Origin: UBA5069 sp964560495
Lineage (GTDB): Bacteria; Chloroflexota; Anaerolineae; Caldilineales; Caldilineaceae
Direction of reading: 5' to 3'
NCBI GenBank assembly: GCA_964560495.1
Contig: CAZLMM010000008.1
Span: 1-64,000 of the forward strand
DNA length: 64,000 nt
Shown: positions 41,580 to 50,766 of the stretch, piece by piece
How the letters are laid out: each line of letters starts with the position of its first letter
How positions within the stretch are numbered: position 1 is the stretch's first letter
The notes under the pieces: model-generated
Databases searched by the model: none
What the model saw: only the letters and a program-made list of their open reading frames with translations
Told to the model about the DNA's origin: nothing
Position numbers and translations under genes: made by a program

Positions 41580-42911
41580 CTATGCTGGGACGGGAAACCG
41601 CTGCATCATCTCAACGACTTCTTCCTGAATGGCGCACTGCAATGATTCGTTATTCGGTTCGTGGGCAATGGCCGCGATCCAGCGACCAACCTGGTCGAAT
41701 TCGGCGGCGCCGAGACCGCGGGTCGTGGCTGCCGGCGTGCCCAGGCGGATGCCGCTGGTCACAAGCGCCGGTTTGGCGTCAAAGGGGATCATATTCTTGT
41801 TGCAGTGAATCCCTGCGTTATCGAGAGCCTTCTCTACACCTTTGCCCGTAATCTCTTTGCCCACAGGATCGCTGCCCAACACACCCAAATCAACCAACAT
41901 CAGATGGTTGTCGGTGCCCCCGGAGACGATGCGCAGTCCCTGACGTTGGAGGGAACGCGCCAATGTTTGGGCGTTGTCGAGCACAGCCTGTTGATAGCTG
42001 CGAAATTCAGGACGCATCGCTTCGCCAAAGCCTACTGCCTTGGCTGCAATGATGTGCATGAGAGGGCCGCCCTGTGTGCCAGGGAAGACGGCGCGGTCGA
42101 TCTCTTTGGCAAACTGCTCTTGACACAGAATCAGACCACCGCGGGGACCGCGCAGGGTCTTGTGGGTGGTCGTTGTGACGACATGGCAATAGGGCACAGG
42201 GTCCGGGTGCAGATGGACTGCCACCAGCCCTGCCACGTGGGCCATGTCCATCATGAGATAGGCGCCTACGCTGTCAGCGATCTGGCGCAGGCGCGGAAAA
42301 TCCCACAGGCGTGGATAGGCGCTGGCCCCAGCCAGGAGCAGTTTGGGGCGGTGTTCCGCTGCCAGACGATGCACCTCGTCATAGTCGATCTGTTCTGTTT
42401 CGCGGTTGACTCCGTAGTGCTGAAAATTGTAGAGCTTGCCCGAGCTGTTGAGGTGAAATCCGTGCGTCAGATGGCCGCCGTGGTCGAGTTTGAGCGCCAA
42501 CACCCGGTCGCCTGGTTGCAACAGGGCCGCATAGACGGCTTCGTTGGCTTGTGCGCCCGAGTGGGGCTGTACATTGGCGTGTTGTGCGCCAAAGATGCGT
42601 TTGGCGCGCTCAATGGCAATACGTTCGGCCACATCTACATAGGCGCAGCCGCCATAGTAGCGTTTGCCAGGGTAGCCTTCAGCATACTTGTTCGTTAGCA
42701 CGCTGCCCATAGCCGCCAGCACGGCGGGAGAGACGTAATTTTCACTGGCGATCAGCTCGATGCCTTCCGCCTGACGACGACGCTCTAGCTCGATTGCCTC
42801 GTAAATCTCTGGGTCGCTTTCGGCAAGCAGTGCACGGGGATCGGGTGTTTCCATCCACGGGGTGAGCTCGGAAACGATTGACCTTTTATCTAAAACAGGT
42901 GAAAAACTCAT
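41580..42911 (-). CDS. glyA: Serine hydroxymethyltransferase
   Basis: A 443-residue PLP enzyme that interconverts serine and glycine and feeds one-carbon units to folate. Clear motifs are IELIASENYVSPAVL, YPGKRYYGGC, NVQPHSGAQAN and the PLP lysine in TTTTHKTLRGPRGG. The C-terminus has GTPAATTRGL. I place the start at ATG 42911, seven bases after AAGGAG; the frame upstream to 42962 has no ribosome site. The N-terminus is about 20 residues longer than in E. coli GlyA. Confidence 0.95.
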   Translation of the reverse strand: MSFSPVLDKRSIVSELTPWMETPDPRALLAESDPEIYEAIELERRRQAEGIELIASENYVSPAVLAAMGSVLTNKYAEGYPGKRYYGGCAYVDVAERIAIERAKRIFGAQHANVQPHSGAQANEAVYAALLQPGDRVLALKLDHGGHLTHGFHLNSSGKLYNFQHYGVNRETEQIDYDEVHRLAAEHRPKLLLAGASAYPRLWDFPRLRQIADSVGAYLMMDMAHVAGLVAVHLHPDPVPYCHVVTTTTHKTLRGPRGGLILCQEQFAKEIDRAVFPGTQGGPLMHIIAAKAVGFGEAMRPEFRSYQQAVLDNAQTLARSLQRQGLRIVSGGTDNHLMLVDLGVLGSDPVGKEITGKGVEKALDNAGIHCNKNMIPFDAKPALVTSGIRLGTPAATTRGLGAAEFDQVGRWIAAIAHEPNNESLQCAIQEEVVEMMQRFPVPA

Positions 42912-42981
42912 CCAAGAACTCCTTCGAGCCACACAGTGGCAACCGATGTCATTGGAGTGCATCCAAAGTTCGTTTGATGTA

Positions 42982-43048
42982 AGGGCTTGAACGGCGGCGA
43001 AGTCGTCGTTCTGTCACAGCAAGGCTTTGCCGCCGCCGTTCAAGCCCT
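42982..43048. repeat. long inverted repeat upstream of glyA
   Basis: AGGGCTTGAACGGCGGCGAAG at 42982-43002 pairs with 43025-43048 apart from a three-base insertion, with a loop of about 22 nt. It could be a transcript structure in the glyA leader or a dispersed repeat. No gene occurs in 42912-43161. Confidence 0.65.
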
Positions 43049-43161
43049 ACGGAATGACCGACTGTAATTGATTTTGAACACACCCATTTTATTTACGCCA
43101 GCGCCGCTCTACATTCGTTGCGACGTGCGCTTATTTTCCTGACGTGGGTAGGGATTATAAT

Positions 43162-43899
43162 ATGGCCTTTGAGGTCAGTAAAATCTGGGCAGAGTGGCAA
43201 AGTGTGATAACATCACTTCTAATGTCTGAGTTACCGGATACCCTACTCACAACGTCAGCGCCTATACAAGTGGAGGCGCGCTCTGTCGCATTCTTGGCTG
43301 CTTCTTCCTTTGCCGAATTTGCTGACAACCTTTCTGCACAAGGCCCACTTTTGCGTCAACGTATGCGCGAAATACGAATTTATCCTGCAGACCAACGGTT
43401 CTTCAGCGAGTATTCTGATGTCCTCAACCTGGTGGCTATCGTGAATGACAGCATTCCGGAGCTGACTGCCATGTTGCCAGTCTGGGCGAGGATTGCTTCT
43501 CTCTGTCTGCAAGCTAATTTGCGTGTTGTCACAGAAGAAGGGGCGTCAGCAATGCTGGAGCGACTGCTCAATGGCGAGGCCGACATTGATTTCGAGAATA
43601 TGGAGCTTCCCCAGCTCGTTTTCTTTGATGAGGATTGGCAGTTGCAAGGGCAATGGGGGCCGCGCCCCCAGGCGATGGAACCACTCCTTGATGATTGGTT
43701 GGCGATTCACCCAGAGTATGAGCAATTATTTGAGAGCGACGACCCCGTTGCGCAACAACGTTTTGTCCAACTTAATGACTTGTTACGCCTGGAGATGCGC
43801 GTTTGGTGCAATAGCGGCCTGGATCGTGAGTGCGCCCATGAGATTCGCGACCTCCTGGCTACGCTGCAAGAAGAGGATGAGCCAACCAATGAAGTTTAG
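43162..43899 (+). CDS. Thioredoxin-fold protein lacking active-site cysteines
   Basis: A 245-residue cytoplasmic protein. It resembles the Thioredoxin_9 group of about 200 residues: a central segment (about 95-185) with VNDSIPELTAMLPVWARIA, then LPQLVFFDEDWQLQGQWGPRPQ, which matches the WCxDxxxxxPxxxxIA...PxxxFxDxxxxxxxxWGPRP pattern. In that family a Trp-Cys pair begins the motif; here it is Val-Asn, so the redox Cys is gone. Start ATG 43162 has AGGGA upstream. Its end overlaps the SCO1 gene by 11 bp, so they are co-translated. Confidence 0.65.
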   Translation: MAFEVSKIWAEWQSVITSLLMSELPDTLLTTSAPIQVEARSVAFLAASSFAEFADNLSAQGPLLRQRMREIRIYPADQRFFSEYSDVLNLVAIVNDSIPELTAMLPVWARIASLCLQANLRVVTEEGASAMLERLLNGEADIDFENMELPQLVFFDEDWQLQGQWGPRPQAMEPLLDDWLAIHPEYEQLFESDDPVAQQRFVQLNDLLRLEMRVWCNSGLDRECAHEIRDLLATLQEEDEPTNEV

Positions 43900-44491
43900 T
43901 CGAGGAATTTTGGTCATCGGCGCACTATTGGCTGTTGTGCTGCTCGCAGCTTGCAGCCGTCCCTATCAGTTCACCGGCACCCCTTTTGACCCTGTGATCG
44001 CCGCCCCAGAGATTCCAGGCGCACAATCCGATGGCACCGCTTTCGACATGGATGAACTGACAGGCAAAGTTGTCCTGCTCTTCTTTGGCTATACGTTTTG
44101 CCCCGACATCTGTCCCCTGACTCTGGCGGAGATGAAAAGCGTCATCGAGCAGCTGGGCGACAAGGCCGACAACGTTGCCGTTGTCTTTGTCACTCTGGAC
44201 CCGGAGCGCGATACGCCCGACCGTCTTAGCGCCTATCTTCAAAGCTTCGACCCAGCCTTTATCGGCGTGCAGACGACTCAGGCTGCGCTCGAGTCGATCA
44301 AGAAAGACTACGGCGTTTTTTCGGAGAAGCGCGTTCTCGATGCGAGTCAGAGCGCGGCTGATTACCTCATCGACCACACAGGCTGGACGTATCTCATCGA
44401 TCATCAAGGGGATTTGCGCGCAATTTTTTCCATGGATGCAACCCCAGAGCAAATTGCTGCGGATGTCTCTTATCTGGTGGACGCCCGATAA
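43889..44491 (+). CDS. SCO1/SenC-family copper-chaperone lipoprotein
   Basis: A 200-residue lipoprotein (lipobox LLAAC, Cys22) of the SCO family that delivers copper to cytochrome oxidase or acts as a thiol reductase. The copper-binding Cys71-Pro-Asp-Ile-Cys75 lies in GYTFCPDICPL, and the distant ligand His is in DHTGWTYLID. FVTLDPERDTPDRLSAYL is also typical. GAGGATGAG precedes ATG 43889. No cytochrome oxidase genes are in the window. Confidence 0.92.
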   Translation: MKFSRGILVIGALLAVVLLAACSRPYQFTGTPFDPVIAAPEIPGAQSDGTAFDMDELTGKVVLLFFGYTFCPDICPLTLAEMKSVIEQLGDKADNVAVVFVTLDPERDTPDRLSAYLQSFDPAFIGVQTTQAALESIKKDYGVFSEKRVLDASQSAADYLIDHTGWTYLIDHQGDLRAIFSMDATPEQIAADVSYLVDAR

Positions 44492-44576
44492 TAACCCATC
44501 GGGTGTATCTCCTCGCTCCCCGCAATACGCCAAATGGCTTATGGTTTTGCCAAAACTGGCGTGATAGAATCATGTA

Positions 44577-45887
44577 GTGATGAAGGACATTGAGAAGAAA
44601 CGCGTCATGACACTTGATACGGATTTGCAATCGACCATTCCCCATGAATCCACCCGCATGAAACTGCGCCTGCGTCGCTGGATTGCAGTCGTTGCGCTCA
44701 TCAGCGTGCTGAGCCTGGGGACGATTCTGGCTGCAATTCGTTCTGTACAGAGCGCCGCTGAAATCGAATACTTCATTGCCCTTCCCACCTCTTTTGCTGT
44801 GCTTCTTGAATGGAGCACCAGGAGCGAATACAATGTGGCGCGCTTCGACATCTTGTGCAAACTCGCTGCGGAGCCTGACTCCGCCTATCATCGCATTGGC
44901 TCGCGACCTGCCAAAGGGAGCCCCGGTCAAGGCGCGCTTTATGATTTTCCTGTGACAGAGCTTCAGCCGGGCGTTGCCTACTGCTTCCAGCTTCATGAAG
45001 TGACCACCGATGATGAACCCGGCGAGAGGCGCACTCTCTGTGGCTATGGTTTGAACGTGACGCCCACGCCTGTATCGCCCTTTGCCACGCTAACCCAGAC
45101 TCTTTTTCCCTCAGGGACGATGACATCTAGTTTCGATAGCCTTGTCACACCATTTACACCCCAATTTCCTCAACAGCCCACAAGCCCATTGGGCACGCCC
45201 ACTCCCTTGGGCGCAGTGCCGCAACAACCCACAGCCATTGCCGAGGCAGCCACTGCAACCGCCACGACGCCACTCGGCCCAGATGTGGCGCAGACGGGCG
45301 CAGGCGACGGCGCCATCGATGCGGCGTCCAACGCCAGCGGGCCAGGGGTTCCAGCTCCCTTGCCTACCACAGAGGCTTCCACGCCAGAACTCCCTACTGC
45401 CGAGCAGCCACTGGCAGTTTTAACGACGGTCAACGCCGATGATCTGCCAACAGTGGCTGCCACTGATACATTCACGCCAACGTCAACGCCTGTGACGGCA
45501 GCTTTGGCAGCGGATGTCTCAGTGGATATCCCAGAGGATTCATCGGCGCGTGTGGGTGAAGCGGCGGTTGGCGCTGCTGCGGTGGTGGGCGAACCGACGG
45601 CCACGCCTACGTCACTCTATGTCGTGGTGACGGCTGCGCCAACGTTGGCGCCCGTCGCCTTGTCTGCCCTGCTTACACCCTGGCCCACAGCCACCCCGAT
45701 TCCTGGCGCGCAATTGACCAGTATCTTGGTTCCGACAGCGCAGAACCTGACAGTCATGCTGTTGTGCTTCATCTTTTTTAGCGCAACCAGTTTGGGCGCA
45801 TTGGGGCTGATCACCAGCGTGCTCTACATGCGTTCGCGTTCCCAACGCGAATTGTTGGAGACCCAGCGCCGCTCGCGACTACGCTAG
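44577..45887 (+). CDS. Membrane protein with Thr/Pro-rich extracellular linker
   Basis: A 436-residue protein of unknown function, with a membrane segment near residues 36-55. A small beta-rich domain of about 80 residues follows, possibly fibronectin-III-like, with IEYFIALPTSFAVLLEWST and TELQPGVAYCFQLHEV. A linker of some 230 residues rich in Thr, Pro, Ala and Ser comes next, then a second helix near 390-412 and a basic tail with MRSRSQRELLETQRRSR. Several starts are possible (44577, 44607, 44658). The linker's bias makes the opposite frames look open; they are not genes. It ends 13 bp before thpR. Confidence 0.6.
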   Translation: MMKDIEKKRVMTLDTDLQSTIPHESTRMKLRLRRWIAVVALISVLSLGTILAAIRSVQSAAEIEYFIALPTSFAVLLEWSTRSEYNVARFDILCKLAAEPDSAYHRIGSRPAKGSPGQGALYDFPVTELQPGVAYCFQLHEVTTDDEPGERRTLCGYGLNVTPTPVSPFATLTQTLFPSGTMTSSFDSLVTPFTPQFPQQPTSPLGTPTPLGAVPQQPTAIAEAATATATTPLGPDVAQTGAGDGAIDAASNASGPGVPAPLPTTEASTPELPTAEQPLAVLTTVNADDLPTVAATDTFTPTSTPVTAALAADVSVDIPEDSSARVGEAAVGAAAVVGEPTATPTSLYVVVTAAPTLAPVALSALLTPWPTATPIPGAQLTSILVPTAQNLTVMLLCFIFFSATSLGALGLITSVLYMRSRSQRELLETQRRSRLR

Positions 45888-45900
45888 ACGCATCGCCAAC

Positions 45901-46521
45901 ATGCGCACCTTTATCGCCGTTGAGTTGCCGCCGTCTTTTCACAAGCGACTGACCGACCTGCAGCAGGGGCTTGCCGAATCGCTCAAACAGGCCGCTGTGA
46001 GTCAGGTTGTGCGTTGGACGCCGGCCGAGAACATCCATCTCACGTTGCGTTTTTTGGGAGACGCTTCAGAGGCGCAGCGCCGTCAGCTTGCCCATGGCCT
46101 GGCAGCCATTGCTCTTGCCCACGCACCCTTTGATCTGGCGCTGACCGGCGTCGGCTGTTTTCCGAGCTTTCGTCGCCCCAATATCGTGTGGACAGGCGTT
46201 GTAGGTCGCGTCGACCTTCTGAATTCTTTGCAGCATTCCATCGAGAGATTGGCCCAGGCGGCTGGCTTTGCGGCTGAGGATCGCCCTTTTTCGCCCCATC
46301 TCACCATTGCGCGCATCCGGCGAGACGCATCACCCACAGCAGCGGCAAAGGCAGGCGACGTGTTGAAGACCTTGTCTGACGATTCCTCATTTACCCATTG
46401 GTCGGTTCCGCTGGCGGTGGTTTCTATTGCGCTCATTCACAGCGACCTGCGTCCCTCTGGCCCCAGCTACACCGCCCTGGCGCGCTTTGACCTGGCAGGT
46501 CGAGAGGAATATCGACAATAG
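45901..46521 (+). CDS. thpR: RNA 2',3'-cyclic phosphodiesterase (ThpR, LigT type)
   Basis: A 206-residue 2H phosphoesterase. Two HxTx motifs are HLTLRFLG near residue 43 and HLTIARIR near residue 133, each supplying a catalytic His and Thr. It opens 2',3'-cyclic phosphate ends of RNA or reverses 2'-5' links. FIAVELPPSFHKRL at the N-terminus is characteristic. The caspase-like gene starts 4 bp after its stop. Confidence 0.92.
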   Translation: MRTFIAVELPPSFHKRLTDLQQGLAESLKQAAVSQVVRWTPAENIHLTLRFLGDASEAQRRQLAHGLAAIALAHAPFDLALTGVGCFPSFRRPNIVWTGVVGRVDLLNSLQHSIERLAQAAGFAAEDRPFSPHLTIARIRRDASPTAAAKAGDVLKTLSDDSSFTHWSVPLAVVSIALIHSDLRPSGPSYTALARFDLAGREEYRQ

Positions 46522-46525
46522 ACCA

Positions 46526-48475
46526 GTGACCAATTTCCACGCACTCCTTGTCGGAATCAACGAGTATGCACCTGGCAGCATCGTGCCGACGCTGCGCGGC
46601 TGCGCCAACGACGTGACGGCCATGCACGAATCGTTGCGACGTCTGACTGGCGCGGGCGCTGAGAATTTTCTTGTGTTGGTCAACGAACAGGCCACGCGCG
46701 ACGCTATCGTTGCCGGCTGGCGCAAACACCTGCGAGATCGGGTGCAGCCAGGTGATGTCGTCTATTTTCACTACAGCGGTCATGGCTCACGAGCGCGCAG
46801 CGATGATCCAGACGCCGAGACCGGTTTCACCGAAAGCCTTGTGGCCTATGACAGCCGCCTGAAGGGCAAGTTCGACCTGCTGGACAAAGAACTGGCCCTC
46901 CTGATCGCCGAGGTGGAGCAGGCCGGCGCGCAGGTCATCCTTTTTTTGGACTGCTGTCATTCAGGCGGCGCCACCCGTGCGGAGGCGGTTGCAGCCGTGC
47001 GCAGATGTCTCGTGGATGACCGCATTCGCCCGGCGGAGAGTCTGCTGGTCGCCGGAGCGCGCGCCAAGACCCGGTCGCCCAGCGGGTGGGCTTTGGGCGA
47101 AGGATATTTAGTCTGTGCAGCCTGTCGCGCCGATGAGTTAGCGAATGAGTACTACGCCGCGGAGCTGGGTCAATGGCGCGGGGCAGCGACCTATTTTTTC
47201 CTCCAGATGCTCCATGCAAATCGCCCGGAGACGACCTGGGCCGACGTGCGCGACCAGCTTGCTGCGCGTGTTCACACAGTCTACGCCACTCAGTCGCCCC
47301 AGGTGGAAGGGCCAACACACCTGCGGCTTTTTGGCGGCGCCGGCGCAAAGGTCGGCGGCTATCTTTTGGTGACGGCAGTGCAGGACGATATCCAGATCAA
47401 GCTCGATGGGGGCTTAGCGTCTGGCATTGTGGAGGGAAGTCGGCTGGCAATTTATCCGCCTGGCAGCGCGCTGTTGGGTGAGCCGTTGGCCGTAGGCGTT
47501 GTGACTGAAGCTGCTCTGGATCATGTCTGGGCGCGCTTGAATCGTCCCTCTCCCATCGAGACCGCCAGCCGCGCCCGCATCCTTTCCTTTGGCTATGGCG
47601 AGCAGGCTTTGTCCATCGCCTGTGATGAGCCAGCCCTTCGCGCTGCCATCAACAGCGCAGAAGCCGGCGGTCCGTCGCCCTTTATTCGATTGGTGGACTC
47701 CGTCGCGTCCACAGCGACCGAGGCCGCTGACCTCATCATTTCAGTAGAGAATGGGCGATACGTTGCCCGTGACCCGGCCGGCAGTCCGGTGTTGCGCATC
47801 AACCTGCCGGTTGGTGAGGGTAGCGCCGCTGCCATGCACAGCCTGGAACATATCGCCATCTTTCGCAATGTGCGAGCGCTACGCAACCTGGCCCTCGATT
47901 CCACCCTGGCAAGCGATGTGGTCGTGACCAAGCCTGTGCGCATCAAGCCCAGCCGCAGTGGCAGAACAGAAGCCGGGCAAAAATCCTCCCTGCTCCAGAT
48001 GGGAGGAGAGTTGGTTGCAGCGCCGGGTCAAGTGATCACCTTCGACGTGATCAATCAGTCGAGTCAGCGAGTCTATGTGACGGTCTTCCAGTTGGGCGCC
48101 GACTATTCGATTCAACAGATTGCGCCGCCCAAAGGTGAGGGGCGTCAGGTCACTCTGGACCCTGGACGTATCCTGGCGGTGCGCCGCAAACTCGACCTGT
48201 CCCTCAGCGAGGAGGGAAATGGGCTGATTCTTTTCAAGGTCTTTGTCGTCAAGGACAAGATGTCACTCAATGTTTTGACTTTGCCCGCCTTGAATGCAGG
48301 CCCGATTCGCCTGAACAGCCAGGTGCGCGACGCTGGTCCCCTTTCCGGCTTGTTGGACGCAGTCAGACGCACTGGAACGCGTCCAATTCGCTTCGTGGAT
48401 GAAGACGACATGGATGACAGGTGGTGGGTCCACCAGTTCGAGATCAGGGTCGTGGAAAGTCAAACGGGAGTGTGA
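46526..48475 (+). CDS. Caspase-like (C14, metacaspase-type) protease with C-terminal DUF4384-like domain
   Basis: A 649-residue cysteine protease. The p20-like domain (about 1-290) opens with FHALLVGINEYA. Catalytic His86 lies in HYSGHGSR and Cys144 in LDCCHSGG. A middle beta-rich region (300-460) is unassigned. The last 180 residues contain a DUF4384-like sandwich (ITFDVINQSSQRVYVTVF, LFKVFVVKDK) often joined to such proteases. It lacks signal or membrane segments. The GTG start at 46526 follows thpR by 4 bp, and no nearer ATG keeps FHALLVGIN. It overlaps the converging rnhB by 16 bp. Confidence 0.85.
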   Translation: MTNFHALLVGINEYAPGSIVPTLRGCANDVTAMHESLRRLTGAGAENFLVLVNEQATRDAIVAGWRKHLRDRVQPGDVVYFHYSGHGSRARSDDPDAETGFTESLVAYDSRLKGKFDLLDKELALLIAEVEQAGAQVILFLDCCHSGGATRAEAVAAVRRCLVDDRIRPAESLLVAGARAKTRSPSGWALGEGYLVCAACRADELANEYYAAELGQWRGAATYFFLQMLHANRPETTWADVRDQLAARVHTVYATQSPQVEGPTHLRLFGGAGAKVGGYLLVTAVQDDIQIKLDGGLASGIVEGSRLAIYPPGSALLGEPLAVGVVTEAALDHVWARLNRPSPIETASRARILSFGYGEQALSIACDEPALRAAINSAEAGGPSPFIRLVDSVASTATEAADLIISVENGRYVARDPAGSPVLRINLPVGEGSAAAMHSLEHIAIFRNVRALRNLALDSTLASDVVVTKPVRIKPSRSGRTEAGQKSSLLQMGGELVAAPGQVITFDVINQSSQRVYVTVFQLGADYSIQQIAPPKGEGRQVTLDPGRILAVRRKLDLSLSEEGNGLILFKVFVVKDKMSLNVLTLPALNAGPIRLNSQVRDAGPLSGLLDAVRRTGTRPIRFVDEDDMDDRWWVHQFEIRVVESQTGV

Positions 48476-49134
48476 GAGAATTCCGCTGCATCGAAGAGTG
48501 GCATTTGTGTGCGGAAGGGGGCGAAGCTGCGGCGGTGCATCGGACAGGGGCCCTGCAAGGCGATGGCGCGGAGATGGGCGTCTGAGCCATACCCTTTGTG
48601 GGCTGCAAATTGGTAGCCGGGATAGAGGTTGTCCAGTTCAATGAGCAATTGATCTCGGTGCACTTTGGCCAGGATGGATGCAGCAGCCACTGAAACGATG
48701 CGTGCGTCAGCTTTTGCGCTGCTCTGCTGGGCGATATTGATTTGCGGCAGTCTGACCCAATCAACGAGCAAATAATCCGGCGTCGGTGACAGTGCTTGCA
48801 GGGCGCGGCTCATGGCTTGTTGTGTGGCTGCAGCAATCCCCATCTGGTCGATTTCTTGAGAAGTCGCCGCGCCAATTCCCCAGGAAAGAGCTTCGTGACG
48901 AATGGCGTCGGCCAGGAGGCTGCGTTGGCGAGGCGAGAGTTGTTTACTGTCGCGCACCGCACTCCACACACCGGACAATTGACAGCGAAAAGGGGCGACC
49001 ACGGCCGCTGCCACCACGGGACCGGCCAGCGCGCCCCGTCCTGCCTCGTCCAGCCCGGCAATGTGGCGTCTCCCGCTGTTCCACAAGCCTTCTTCGACGG
49101 TGAAAGTGGGCGTTGATTCCTTCGTCATGAGCAT
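48460..49134 (-). CDS. rnhB: Ribonuclease HII
   Basis: A 224-residue enzyme removing RNA from RNA-DNA hybrids. The motif AGLDEAGRGALAGPV gives the first acidic pair, DSKQLSPRQR the second motif, and DYLLVDWVRLP the third acidic residue. ILAKVHRDQLL and YGSDAHLRAI are typical. ATG 49134 or 49128 is likely; frames further upstream are only the complement of rplS. The order trmD-rplS-rnhB is common in bacteria. Confidence 0.93.
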   Translation of the reverse strand: MLMTKESTPTFTVEEGLWNSGRRHIAGLDEAGRGALAGPVVAAAVVAPFRCQLSGVWSAVRDSKQLSPRQRSLLADAIRHEALSWGIGAATSQEIDQMGIAAATQQAMSRALQALSPTPDYLLVDWVRLPQINIAQQSSAKADARIVSVAAASILAKVHRDQLLIELDNLYPGYQFAAHKGYGSDAHLRAIALQGPCPMHRRSFAPFRTQMPLFDAAEFSHTPV

Positions 49135-49231
49135 CGCCGGAGTGGAAGAAGGGCGCCGAAAACGACAAGAACGCCGACGCGTCGGCGCCGGCGTTGTCAA
49201 TGTCCCAATGAAAGCATCCTCTGACGAGCTG

Positions 49232-49594
49232 TTACACCTGAATGAAGCGTTTCTCGCGCAGGCGAGCCGACTTGCCCTGGCGTTCGCGCATGAAGTAGAG
49301 TTGTGCGCGGCGCACTTTAGCGTTGCGCAAAACTTCGACCTTTTCGATGTTGTTGGCATATAAGGGGAAGGTGCGTTCAACGCCAACGCCGTGGGCTCCG
49401 GTGCGACGCACTGTGTAGGTTGCGCCGCCTGTCGAGCCGCCGCGCATGGCGATGATGACGCCCTGGAAGACCTGGACGCGCTCGTTGCGCCCTTCGCGGA
49501 TGCGTTGGTGCACCCGCACCGTGTCGCCTGTGCGCAACACGGGCACTTTCTCATTTTGTGCTGGCTGCAGAGAAGCCATAAGTGCATTTGTCAT
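49232..49594 (-). CDS. rplS: 50S ribosomal protein L19
   Basis: A 120-residue ribosomal protein at the 30S-50S interface. VRVHQRIREGRNERVQVFQG, GVGVERTFPLYANNIEKV and AKVRRAQLYFMRERQGKSAR are its conserved blocks. AAGGAT lies 8 nt before ATG 49594, so I prefer it over the TTG nine bases earlier. It has its own promoter in the 233-bp gap after trmD. Confidence 0.96.
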   Translation of the reverse strand: MTNALMASLQPAQNEKVPVLRTGDTVRVHQRIREGRNERVQVFQGVIIAMRGGSTGGATYTVRRTGAHGVGVERTFPLYANNIEKVEVLRNAKVRRAQLYFMRERQGKSARLREKRFIQV

Positions 49595-49688
49595 GATCGG
49601 CAATCCTTATTGATATATACATTCGCGTGTGTTGCGCCCCATCTTGCCTGCGCAAAACACGGTCGTTTGTCCAGATTACAACTTACAC

Positions 49689-49717
49689 ATGGTAGCACAA
49701 GGCGCGTTGTTGGGCAA
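49689..49717 (-). promoter_or_regulatory. promoter of rplS
   Basis: TTGCCC (49717-49712) and TACCAT (49694-49689) are spaced by 17 bp about 95 bp before rplS. The rest of the gap after trmD shows only a short GCGCTGCGCAGCG stem near 49773. Confidence 0.5.
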
Positions 49718-49827
49718 AACGCCCTGTGGTGTGTTGCGCATGAAGTCCCGCGCTTCTCGTTTACGCTGCGCAGCGCAGTTTTGCCTGAAGTCGGCCAGCG
49801 ACTATAATCAGCATGACATGACACATG

Positions 49828-50766
49828 TCACTCGGTACGGGCGACCGCAGACTCGTTCACCCAGCCGTGTTGATAAAGGAAGCGCCGATCCTGTTCGCTC
49901 AATGCAGCGGACGCCAGCAGGTCTGGGCGGCGCTCGAGTGTGGTGAGCAACGCCTGTTCGCGACGCCAACGCTCAATCCGGGCGTGATGGCCGCTGACAA
50001 GAATATCGGGAATCGTTTCGTTGCGGAATGTTGCCGGGCGTGTATAGTGGGGGCCTTCCAGGAGGCCGCCCAGCCCAAGTGAGTGGCTGTCCCGATGTGC
50101 GCCGAGTTGGTCGCCCAGGGCGCCTGGCAGAAGTCGGGTGAACGCGTCGATCAAGACCAGCGCCGGCAGCTCGCCGCCGCTGAGGACATAGTCGCCAATG
50201 CTGATTTCGTCTGTGATCAGCTGACTGCGCACCCTTTCATCTACGCCTTCGTAGCGACCGCAGATGAGGGCAATGCGTTTGTGCACGCTGAGGGCAACCG
50301 CCAGTTCCTGGTTGAAGCGACGGCCCTGGGGCGAAAGCAGGATGATGGGCGTATCATGGGGCAACGAAGGTGCCTGCTCGGGATTCCAGGGAGGCAGCGC
50401 GTTGTCGGCGTCGGTTGCGGCCAGGGCCCAGCCAGCAGGATGGGAGAGAACACTCTCGACGGCGCGAAAGATTGGCTCGGGTTTCATCACCATGCCGCCG
50501 CCGCCGCCATAGGGCGGCTCATCGCACACGTGATGGCGGTCGGTGGTGAAGTGTCGGATATTGTGGAGCGCAACCGACAGCAACTTGCGCTCGATGGCCC
50601 GCTTGATGATGCTTTCGGATAATGGCCCGACGAACATCTGCGGGAAGAGTGTAAAAACATCAACGTGAAGATCACCAGCAACGGCGACGTCGCCACTCAA
50701 CGCAGCAAAACGCAGGGTGTCTTGCAGAGATTTTGGGGTGGAATCATCCCCTTCGATGTTGTTCAC
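49828..50766 (-). CDS. trmD: tRNA (guanine-37-N1)-methyltransferase
   Basis: A SPOUT methyltransferase modifying G37 of tRNA. GGGGGMVMKPEPIF, LLSPQGRRFNQ, GRYEGVDERV and DYVLSGGELPALVLIDAF form the knot and active site. The conserved start VDVFTLFPQMF begins 37 residues into this frame and no ATG, GTG or TTG lies just before it. Possible starts are TTG 50700 or GTG 50766. Either gives an extra N-terminus and overlaps the divergent M23 gene. The boundary is therefore uncertain although the enzyme is not. rplS lies downstream. Confidence 0.92.
   Translation of the reverse strand: MNNIEGDDSTPKSLQDTLRFAALSGDVAVAGDLHVDVFTLFPQMFVGPLSESIIKRAIERKLLSVALHNIRHFTTDRHHVCDEPPYGGGGGMVMKPEPIFRAVESVLSHPAGWALAATDADNALPPWNPEQAPSLPHDTPIILLSPQGRRFNQELAVALSVHKRIALICGRYEGVDERVRSQLITDEISIGDYVLSGGELPALVLIDAFTRLLPGALGDQLGAHRDSHSLGLGGLLEGPHYTRPATFRNETIPDILVSGHHARIERWRREQALLTTLERRPDLLASAALSEQDRRFLYQHGWVNESAVARTE

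Noticed and set aside
45170..45604. long open frames opposite the Thr/Pro-rich linker
   Set aside because: Biased codons of the linker produce open complementary frames; no start or motif supports them.
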